A stretch of 11,398 nt of DNA. Source: an uncultured Gammaproteobacteria bacterium. GTDB lineage: Bacteria; Pseudomonadota; Gammaproteobacteria; SZUA-140. How positions within the stretch are numbered: position 1 is the first letter of the stretch; the number at the start of each line of letters is the position of its first letter. Shown here piece after piece: positions 6,186 through 11,398 of this stretch. The notes under the pieces were generated by a model. It was not told where the DNA came from and ran no database searches. It worked only from the letters and a program-made list of their open reading frames with translations. The position numbers and the translations under genes are program-made. The stretch is from positions 1 to 11,398 of the forward strand of contig CALZMY010000084.1 of assembly GCA_945788675.1 (NCBI GenBank), in the 5' to 3' direction.

Positions 6186-6205
6186 GGTGGGCACATGTGC
6201 CCACC
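6186..6205. repeat. perfect 20-bp palindrome, possible bidirectional terminator or dispersed repeat
   Basis: GGTGGGCACATGTGCCCACC is fully self-complementary with no spacer. It lies in the 109-bp gap where the small hypothetical gene and the CBS gene converge, preceded by GTA. Similar GTAGGGTGGGCAC..GTGCCCACC palindromes are dispersed in many proteobacterial genomes. A TTTT follows about 7 nt downstream on the plus strand but is not adjacent, so termination is plausible rather than shown. Confidence 0.7.
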
Positions 6206-6271
6206 AGAGCGTTTTGATACAGTACGTATTTTATTCGGTGCGTGTTTTGAGGCATGCGTTGAGCGCTGTTT

Positions 6272-6868
6272 TTACGCTGCAGAGATCAATGCCAGTTCAA
6301 GTTCCTGAAAGGTGCGTGCACGATTAGAAGGCTCTACATTGATGCCGAGTTGCTGACCGATACGGGTAGTCGACAGCAGTCCACGAACGGCGAAGTTATC
6401 GATCTCTTTTTCTACCACCAGGGCGTGTTGGCGATTGAATGTCCGCATGGTTTCAACGATCTCTCCAACTGATGCACGATTGAGGTCACTGAAGTCGATG
6501 ACCTCAAGTTGAGACTGCCTGGTCATGATGTCGCTTACTGTAATCTCATTGAAGTTACCACCATGTTGCTGGATATGCTTGATCGGTCGTTCACCGAGAA
6601 TGTCATCGGCAGTAATGAGCCCCAGAATGGTGTGGTCATCATCGGTGACAAACAGCAGGCGTACACCATAATCGACCATTCTGTCGTTGGCAGTTTGAAT
6701 GGGCAGCATCGATGATATGGTAATGGGCATGACACGTTCGAAGTCTGTCATGAGCAGTATAGCGGGGTCGTCGAGTGAAACCTGAATCTGTTTTGCCTGT
6801 GTCGGGCGACGCAACACGGTGCCAGGTGTAATAGTGGAATAGGGGAGTGTCGGAAAGGAATTGTTCAT
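6272..6868 (-). CDS. protein with two CBS domains
   Basis: CBS pairs (Bateman modules) bind adenosyl ligands such as AMP, ATP or SAM and regulate other activities. The 198-residue product is little more than one pair. CBS1 spans about 49-98 (VMPITISSMLPIQTAND.. LLFVTDDDHTILGLITADDILG) and CBS2 about 113-176 (SDIMTRQSQLEVIDFS.. HALVVEKEIDNFAVRGLLSTTRIG). The first 48 residues are not an enzyme domain I recognise, so it probably acts as a sensor or partner of something encoded elsewhere. I place the start at ATG 6868 (MNNSF), not at ATG 6883, because GGAGG (6877-6881) sits 8 nt before it and the upstream ATG overlaps that ribosome-binding site. The gene is downstream of lipA on the same strand but 148 bp away, with its own -10 motif. 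Confidence 0.85.
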   Translation of the reverse strand: MNNSFPTLPYSTITPGTVLRRPTQAKQIQVSLDDPAILLMTDFERVMPITISSMLPIQTANDRMVDYGVRLLFVTDDDHTILGLITADDILGERPIKHIQQHGGNFNEITVSDIMTRQSQLEVIDFSDLNRASVGEIVETMRTFNRQHALVVEKEIDNFAVRGLLSTTRIGQQLGINVEPSNRARTFQELELALISAA

Positions 6869-6876
6869 AGCCTGAT

Positions 6877-6881
6877 CCTCC
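6877..6881 (-). promoter_or_regulatory. ribosome-binding site GGAGG deciding the CBS gene start
   Basis: On the minus strand GGAGG is followed by 8 nt and then ATG at 6868. The upstream in-frame ATG (6883) has the bases of this site as its own second codon and has no site of its own. Confidence 0.75.
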
Positions 6882-6965
6882 ATAAAAAATCAACTCAGAG
6901 CCGGAATGGCATCCGCTAATAATGCCTCAGAAGAGAGAAGTAAAAAACCACTCTATTGATATGGG

Positions 6966-6971
6966 ATTATA
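6966..6971 (-). promoter_or_regulatory. -10 hexamer TATAAT, likely promoter of the CBS gene
   Basis: A consensus TATAAT reads on the minus strand about 50 bp after the lipA stop. The -35 region at 17-bp spacing (TGGCCC) is poor, so an activator or another sigma factor may be involved. The predicted start, near 6959, leaves a leader of about 90 nt before ATG 6868. Confidence 0.45.
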
Positions 6972-7016
6972 CTGGCTGAGCAAAAGTTGGGCCAGTTGAG
7001 AGGCGGGATGACGCGA

Positions 7017-7976
7017 CTAGCTGACCGATTTCCCAGCTGCTTGCAGGTCGGCGTGATAGGAAGAGCGCACCATCGGGCCACTCGCAACATTGGTAAATCC
7101 CATTCCGTCCGCTTCGACGGCGAGTTCATCAAATTCATCGGGTTCAACATAACGTGCGACTGGCAGATGAAACTTGCTGGGTTGGAGATACTGACCGAGG
7201 GTAAGCATGTTGCAGTCATGAGCGCGCAGGTCATACATCACTTGATGGATCTCATCGATCGTTTCGCCGAGGCCGAGCATCAAACCCGATTTTGTTGGGA
7301 TATCAGGGTGCTGTTCCTTGAACTTCTGCAGCAGGTCTAGCGACCAGAGGTAGTCGGCGCCGGGGCGTGCCTGTTTGTAGAGTCGTGGCACCGTTTCCAG
7401 GTTGTGATTGAAGACATCGGGTGGCGCCTGCGCCATGATCTCCAGTGCACGATCCATGCGGCCGCGGAAGTCGGGTACCAGTATTTCGATACGGGTGTTG
7501 GGTGAGTGTTCTCGCACCGCTTTAATACAGGCGACAAAATGGGCTGCGCCACCATCGCGCAGATCATCGCGATCGACCGAGGTGATGACGACATAAGCGA
7601 GATCCATCGCCTTGATTGTCTTCGCCAGGTTGAGCGGCTCATCTTCATCCAGTGGTTTTGGTTTGCCATGGGCGACATCGCAAAAAGGGCAGCGTCGTGT
7701 GCAGATATCGCCCATGATCATGAAGGTCGCGGTGCCGTGGCTAAAACACTCACCAAGATTGGGGCAGGCTGCCTCTTCACAGACAGTGTGAAGCTTGTTC
7801 TCCTTGAGGATCGCCTTCAGCTCCGACACCCGTGGTGTGCTACCGGCCGTCGCACGAATCCATTTTGGCTTGCGCAATGGGGTGATGGTCGGCTCGATCT
7901 TGATTGGGATGCGCGAGACCTTTGACTCCCCTTTCAGCGGATTGCGTTTTGACGGAGGTGTGTTTTGATCGCTCAT
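7017..7976 (-). CDS. lipA: lipoyl synthase LipA
   Basis: LipA is a radical SAM enzyme that inserts two sulfurs into octanoyl groups already attached to lipoyl domains of E2 and H proteins. The 319-residue product has the normal length. The auxiliary iron-sulfur cluster cysteines are C66, C71 and C77 (CEEAACPNLGEC) with the conserved serine region RSSYHAD at 304-310. The SAM-cluster cysteines are C92, C96 and C99 (CTRRCPFC, CX3CX2C). ITSVDRDDLRDGGA and NHNLETVPRLY are further family segments. It follows lipB by 42 bp on the same strand, matching the E. coli order lipB then lipA, and is probably the last gene of the dacA operon. Confidence 0.98.
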   Translation of the reverse strand: MSDQNTPPSKRNPLKGESKVSRIPIKIEPTITPLRKPKWIRATAGSTPRVSELKAILKENKLHTVCEEAACPNLGECFSHGTATFMIMGDICTRRCPFCDVAHGKPKPLDEDEPLNLAKTIKAMDLAYVVITSVDRDDLRDGGAAHFVACIKAVREHSPNTRIEILVPDFRGRMDRALEIMAQAPPDVFNHNLETVPRLYKQARPGADYLWSLDLLQKFKEQHPDIPTKSGLMLGLGETIDEIHQVMYDLRAHDCNMLTLGQYLQPSKFHLPVARYVEPDEFDELAVEADGMGFTNVASGPMVRSSYHADLQAAGKSVS

Positions 7977-8018
7977 AGGGTGGATGTGTCTCTGGAGTGC
8001 GGGTGAAGTCAGTATAAA

Positions 8019-8660
8019 TTACGGCAGCGTCTGAAAGGTCTCGATTGTATCGTATTCAAGCAAGTGTGTCAGATGGGTGAGTAGATCCCTTTCTGCCTGT
8101 GCGGGATCATTCAGATGGCTTAATGCCGATGTTTGCGTCACGTTCAATCCCGGATAGCCACAGGGGTCGATGTGTGTAAAGGGTGCCAGGTCCATCGCGA
8201 CGTTGAGGCTGAGGCCGTGAAAGGTGCAGCCTTTACGGACGCGCATGCCAAGCGCGGCAATCTTGTCGCCATTCACATAGACACCGGGTGCTCCTGCCTT
8301 TGTCGTCGCTTCGATCTGATGGCTGGCGAGCATGTCGATGATGGCCGTTTCGATCAGTGACACAAGATGGCGAATACCCCAGTTGCGGCGACGCAGATCG
8401 ATCAGCAGATAGATAACCACCTGTCCCGGACCGTGATAGGTAATCTGCCCACCGCGATCAACGTGGATAACCGGGGTGTTGCCAACATGGTGGATATGCT
8501 CGCGTCTGCCCGCGCGCCCTAGCGTGAATATCGGTGGGTGTTCGATACACCAGATCTCGTCCGGGGTCACTTCGTCACGCTTTTCGGTGAAGGTCTGCAT
8601 TGCATGCCAGGTGGTTTCATAGGCTTGATGACCGAGCAGGCGTAGTGTTAACGGCACCAT
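8019..8660 (-). CDS. lipB: octanoyl-[acyl-carrier-protein]:protein N-octanoyltransferase LipB
   Basis: LipB moves octanoate from acyl carrier protein to the lysine of lipoyl domains, making the substrate for LipA. The 213-residue product carries RGGQITYHGPGQ (about 69-80), the LipB signature, then K133 in GDKIAALGMR and C167 in HIDPCGYPG, which match the family's lysine/cysteine catalytic dyad. The segment TFHGLSLNVAMDL between them is also standard. The start ATG 8660 lies 9 bp after the DUF493 gene stop and has no obvious ribosome-binding site, so translation is probably coupled. Confidence 0.97.
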   Translation of the reverse strand: MVPLTLRLLGHQAYETTWHAMQTFTEKRDEVTPDEIWCIEHPPIFTLGRAGRREHIHHVGNTPVIHVDRGGQITYHGPGQVVIYLLIDLRRRNWGIRHLVSLIETAIIDMLASHQIEATTKAGAPGVYVNGDKIAALGMRVRKGCTFHGLSLNVAMDLAPFTHIDPCGYPGLNVTQTSALSHLNDPAQAERDLLTHLTHLLEYDTIETFQTLP

Positions 8661-8669
8661 AAAGCGATG

Positions 8670-8942
8670 TTACAGCACCATTGTGATATGTTCGCAGCTG
8701 CTGAGATCACAGTAGATGGCGTCCAGTTGCGTCTGACTGGTGGCGGTAAATGTAACCGTGATTGAACAGTAATTGCCTTTACTACTGGGGCGAGAACGGA
8801 CGGCTCCTTCGCTGAGATCGGGTACATGTTTACACACGAGAGCGAAGACAAGTGCGTCAAGGTCATCACGTTGTTTGCCAATCGCCTTGACCGGGAACTC
8901 GCATGGGAACTCCAGCAGTGTCTCTTTTATATCATCACTCAT
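8670..8942 (-). CDS. ybeD: DUF493 family protein (YbeD-like)
   Basis: The 90-residue product matches the small DUF493/YbeD family: start, LLEFPCEFPVKAIGK, then a long variable middle and GNYCSITVTFTATSQTQLDAIYCDLSSCEHITMVL, where family members end in the same strand and -HxxV/I-x-L pattern. The fold is ACT-like (ferredoxin-like). The function is unproven; the gene sits between dacA and lipB in E. coli too, so a role tied to lipoate or envelope genes has been suspected from context only. It is separated by 8 bp from the aminotransferase gene before it and 9 bp from lipB after it. Confidence 0.92.
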   Translation of the reverse strand: MSDDIKETLLEFPCEFPVKAIGKQRDDLDALVFALVCKHVPDLSEGAVRSRPSSKGNYCSITVTFTATSQTQLDAIYCDLSSCEHITMVL

Positions 8943-8950
8943 AATGGCTG

Positions 8951-9817
8951 TTACGTGTTACGTAGCTGTTGTTTATATTGTTGATAATGCTGGCTCATCT
9001 CTCTCCAGCGCTTACCGGGTTTGCCGTCGCCGACCGCGATGCCATCAAGGGTGGTGACTGGCAGGATCTCTTTGGTTGAACTCGTGAGCCAGATCTCTTC
9101 GGCACTCTTTAATTGTGCGGGTGTAATGAACGCTTCGCATGATGCGATATTGTGTTGCTGCGCCAGTTCGAGTATCAGATCGCGGGTGATACCGGGTAGT
9201 AATAGAGGGCCTTTAGGAGGGGTGATGAGAATGCCGTCGATGAGCGCAAAGAGATTGCTCGCCGCCCCTTCGGTCACCTCACCATCACGAATCAGGATCG
9301 TCTCGACTGCATTGTCATCGTAGGCTTGCTGGCGCAGCAGAATATTTCCCAGTAAGGAGGTGCTTTTGATGTGGCAATTTTTCCAGCGAATATCTTCATG
9401 TGTAATCGCCGCAACCCCCTCTCTTGCGATCGATTCAGGCAGCGGTTTTAACGGCGCGCTCATGATAAACAGCGTTGGTTCAACGCTGTTATCTGGAAAA
9501 CCGTGGTCGCGTTCAGCGACGCCGCGTGTCACTTGCAGGTAGATCGATTGCTCGTCGCCATGGGTGGCACGGTTGCGCGAGATCATTTCGTAGAGCACCT
9601 TCTTCCACTCATCGGTAGTGAGCGGTTGCTTGATTCTAACGGCCGCAAGGTTGTCTGCGAGTCGCCGCAGGTGTTCATCGAGGCGCAGTAATTTGCCGCC
9701 ATAGGCCGGGATTACTTCATAGATGCCATCACCAAAGATGAAGCCGCGATCGAGTGGCGAGATGCGTGCCTCACTCGCAGGCATATAGGTGCCGTTTAAA
9801 TAGCTAATGGATGACAT
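8951..9817 (-). CDS. dat: class IV PLP aminotransferase, probable D-amino-acid transaminase
   Basis: D-amino-acid transaminase swaps amino groups between D-alanine or other D-amino acids and 2-oxo acids, making D-glutamate among others. The 288-residue product is the usual length for the fold IV group. It opens with ISYLNGTYMPASEARISPLDRGFIFGDGIYEVI, carries the PLP lysine K151 in DIRWKNCHIKSTSLLGNIL, and has the VTEGAASN motif (E183) that contacts the cofactor. The DIKS-like context of the lysine resembles D-amino-acid rather than branched-chain transaminases; 4-amino-4-deoxychorismate lyase (PabC) is the main alternative. It starts 6 bp after the dacA stop. DacA releases D-Ala, a possible substrate of this enzyme, although DacA acts outside the cytoplasm. 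Confidence 0.85.
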   Translation of the reverse strand: MSSISYLNGTYMPASEARISPLDRGFIFGDGIYEVIPAYGGKLLRLDEHLRRLADNLAAVRIKQPLTTDEWKKVLYEMISRNRATHGDEQSIYLQVTRGVAERDHGFPDNSVEPTLFIMSAPLKPLPESIAREGVAAITHEDIRWKNCHIKSTSLLGNILLRQQAYDDNAVETILIRDGEVTEGAASNLFALIDGILITPPKGPLLLPGITRDLILELAQQHNIASCEAFITPAQLKSAEEIWLTSSTKEILPVTTLDGIAVGDGKPGKRWREMSQHYQQYKQQLRNT

Positions 9818-9823
9818 GGACAG

Positions 9824-11059
9824 CTATTCGAACAGGAGTGAAAACTCATCGGATAGTCGCTGAAACATGCTGCCTTCTTCAATATCCTGCAGCGCGACCA
9901 GGGGGCGCTCAACCACCGTCTTTCCTTCCAGTGAGATATCAACAGTGCCGTGCTGGCTTCCTCGTGATGTCGGGGCAGTGATGTGTGAGTCGATCTTCAT
10001 TGAAGCGTCGAGATTGTCGTAACGCCCACGCGGGATCGTGATGTAGAGGTCTTCGGCAATGCCGAGTGGTAGCTGTTCATTGGCCCCTTTCCAGATGCGA
10101 GAGGTGGTTAACTGTGCGTTGGCGCTATAGAGTTTACGTGTCTCGAAAAAACGGAAGCCGTAATTGAGCAGTTTCTGGCTCTCTTTGGCGCGCGCTTCTT
10201 TGCTTTTGGTGCCGAGCACGATCGAGATCAGGCGCATGTCATCACGTAATGCTGATGAAATGAGACAGAAGCCGGCCGAGTCGGTGTGACCGGTCTTAAC
10301 GCCATCGACATATTTATCACGCCACAGTAAGGTGTTGCGGTTATGTTGTCGGATGTCGTTATAGGTAAACTCTTTGATCGAGTACCACTTGTAGTACTCA
10401 GGAAATTCAGAGATCAATGCTCTGGTCAGCAGCGCAAGATCATGGACGGTGGTGTAGTGATCAGGGTCCGGCATGCCGGTGCTGTTGACGAAATGGGTAC
10501 GGTTCATACCGAGTTTCTTTGCATGGTGGTTCATCAATGAGGCAAATGCATCTTCGCTACCGGCAACATGCTCGGCGAGAGCGACGCTGGCGTCGTTACC
10601 CGACTGAATGATCATCCCCTTCAACAGATCTTCGACTGAAACCCGTTTGTTGACCTCAATGAACATACGCGAACCTGCCATGCGCCACGCCTTTTCGCTG
10701 ACGAGCACGTCGCTTGTCAGCTGCAGGTTACCGGCGCGCAGTTCGCTGAAGACGATGTGAGCGGTCATCAGTTTGGTGAGGCTGGCGGGTTCCATCTGTT
10801 CATGGGTGTTTTTCTCGGCGATGATCTGTCCGCTGTTGAAATCCTGCAGCAGGTAGCCGCGAGCGGCGATCTCAGGGGCATTTGGCGTTGGCATAGCCGC
10901 TGCGCTGGCAACACTGAGAGGAAGCAACGTGGCTGGAAGCAGGATGGCCAGTACGCCCAGTACGACTCCCAGCAGGTGGCGGGGGGTCGAAAAAAAGACG
11001 CGATGTCTGCCAGACAATGACATAGCGTTTCTGGTGGTTGGCTCGGTAGTGTGACTCAC
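9824..11059 (-). CDS. dacA: D-alanyl-D-alanine carboxypeptidase (PBP5/6 type)
   Basis: This penicillin-binding protein trims the terminal D-Ala from peptidoglycan pentapeptides in the periplasm. From GTG 11059 it has 411 residues, with a hydrophobic segment at about 29-50 and a signal cleavage site near SVASAAA (49-55). The catalytic triad motifs are S93-L-T-K96, S153-G-N155 and K255-T-G257. A C-terminal beta domain follows, ending in a helix (EEGSMFQRLSDEFSLLFE) suited to membrane-surface anchoring as in PBP5. The start is set by GAGGAG (11070-11075) 10 nt upstream of GTG. The ATG at 11101 would precede the predicted transcript start, and ATG 11023 lacks a ribosome-binding site. Adjacent rlpA also belongs to the envelope and division set. 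Confidence 0.95.
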   Translation of the reverse strand: MSHTTEPTTRNAMSLSGRHRVFFSTPRHLLGVVLGVLAILLPATLLPLSVASAAAMPTPNAPEIAARGYLLQDFNSGQIIAEKNTHEQMEPASLTKLMTAHIVFSELRAGNLQLTSDVLVSEKAWRMAGSRMFIEVNKRVSVEDLLKGMIIQSGNDASVALAEHVAGSEDAFASLMNHHAKKLGMNRTHFVNSTGMPDPDHYTTVHDLALLTRALISEFPEYYKWYSIKEFTYNDIRQHNRNTLLWRDKYVDGVKTGHTDSAGFCLISSALRDDMRLISIVLGTKSKEARAKESQKLLNYGFRFFETRKLYSANAQLTTSRIWKGANEQLPLGIAEDLYITIPRGRYDNLDASMKIDSHITAPTSRGSQHGTVDISLEGKTVVERPLVALQDIEEGSMFQRLSDEFSLLFE

Positions 11060-11069
11060 GAAACAGGCT

Positions 11070-11075
11070 CTCCTC
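11070..11075 (-). promoter_or_regulatory. ribosome-binding site GAGGAG for the dacA GTG start
   Basis: It reads GAGGAG on the minus strand, 10 nt before GTG 11059. The competing ATG codons at 11101 and 11023 have nothing comparable. Confidence 0.65.
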
Positions 11076-11101
11076 AGTATGACTCTAAAATGGCAGCCCA
11101 T

Positions 11102-11110
11102 AGTCTAACA
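11102..11110 (-). promoter_or_regulatory. possible extended -10 promoter of the dacA operon
   Basis: The minus strand reads TGT-TAGACT, an extended -10 form, 65 bp after the rlpA stop. The best upstream match for a -35 (TCGAAG, 16-bp spacer) is weak. Transcription would start near 11095, giving a leader of about 36 nt. Read-through from rlpA is equally possible. Confidence 0.35.
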
Positions 11111-11174
11111 AATTCTAGCGGTTCTTCGAGATTACCTGAGATGATGGTTAATCAGGACGATTTCAAGCGCTTCT

Positions 11175-11398
11175 TTAGTCAATGATGACGTGCGGATTCT
11201 CAATGCCGAGCCTGGCCAGGCGCTTGATCACCTGGTCGGCCTCAGGGACGTTATCGATGGGGCCGATGCGTACACGAAAGATCGACGTGTCCGCCTTAAC
11301 ACCCTGCATGACATTGACTTTAGCGGCCGGCAGGGTCTCGATATCGCGAATGCGGGTGCGTAGATTCTCGGCGTTAAAACGATTGCCAAAAGCACCCA
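11175..11398 (-). CDS. rlpA: RlpA-like lytic transglycosylase, C-terminal SPOR domain only (5' end cut by window)
   Basis: The open minus-strand frame runs from the right edge to TAA at 11175-11177, giving 73 residues. They begin GAFGNRFNAENLRTRI and continue with SIFRVRIGPIDNVPEADQVIKRL to the end VIID. This is the SPOR peptidoglycan-binding pattern (a Q-x-GAF start, then F-R-V-R-I-GP). A SPOR protein directly upstream of dacA matches RlpA, which in gammaproteobacteria cleaves denuded glycan strands at the septum. The catalytic double-psi barrel part lies outside the window, so another SPOR protein cannot be ruled out on sequence alone. Confidence 0.82.
   Translation of the reverse strand, partial: GAFGNRFNAENLRTRIRDIETLPAAKVNVMQGVKADTSIFRVRIGPIDNVPEADQVIKRLARLGIENPHVIID

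Noticed and set aside
6186..6205. Palindrome as a specific operator for the CBS gene
   Set aside because: It lies beyond the 3' end of that gene, about 760 bp from its promoter, and resembles a dispersed repeat.
7506..7925. 139-codon plus-strand frame opposite lipA
   Set aside because: It is antisense to the conserved LipA coding sequence and its product shows no recognisable features.
11060..11101. Longer dacA form starting at ATG 11101
   Set aside because: It has no ribosome-binding site, the ATG lies upstream of the predicted transcript start, and it adds residues that fit no signal peptide.

Overview
The window is chromosomal DNA of a free-living-type gammaproteobacterium. Two neighbourhoods support this: tsaD next to divergent plsY/folB, and the run rlpA-dacA-ybeD(DUF493)-lipB-lipA, both of which also occur in E. 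coli. The extra genes (a class IV aminotransferase between dacA and ybeD, and a pteridine reductase and a MidA-type methyltransferase after folB-folK) suggest a lineage outside the Enterobacterales. I cannot name the genus from sequence alone.

Layout. Positions 1-620 hold the C-terminal part of tsaD (tRNA t6A synthesis, plus strand). It converges on plsY (640-1269, minus; acyl-phosphate:glycerol-3-phosphate acyltransferase). plsY is divergent from folB-folK (1377-2224, plus; folate pterin branch), and the shared gap holds a symmetric extended -10 motif. A pteridine reductase (2426-3181, minus) converges on folK across a 138-bp palindromic repeat element. A MidA/NDUFAF7-family methyltransferase (3298-4512, plus) is divergent from it. 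A 450-bp gene-free stretch rich in palindromes follows. Next come a secreted LolA-like protein with a histidine-rich insert and a small unrecognised gene, apparently one transcription unit (4967-6162, plus). A two-CBS-domain protein (6272-6868, minus) has its own promoter. From 7017 to the right edge everything is on the minus strand: rlpA (SPOR end only), dacA, a D-amino-acid-transaminase-like gene, ybeD/DUF493, lipB and lipA.

How the genes fit together. FolB and FolK make consecutive pterin intermediates of folate synthesis, and the pteridine reductase can reduce dihydropterin or dihydrofolate. LipB transfers octanoate to lipoyl domains and LipA inserts the sulfurs. DacA removes terminal D-Ala from peptidoglycan, and the neighbouring transaminase could interconvert D-Ala and other D-amino acids. 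The dacA-dat-ybeD-lipB-lipA genes are separated by 6, 8, 9 and 42 bp, which suggests one operon.

Most genes here are ordinary housekeeping genes. The less ordinary material is the cluster of at least five different palindromic repeat elements in the gaps between 2.2 and 6.2 kb, the symmetric plsY/folB promoter motif, and the His-rich LolA-like protein with its small partner. I do not see a convincing new defence or mobile system.
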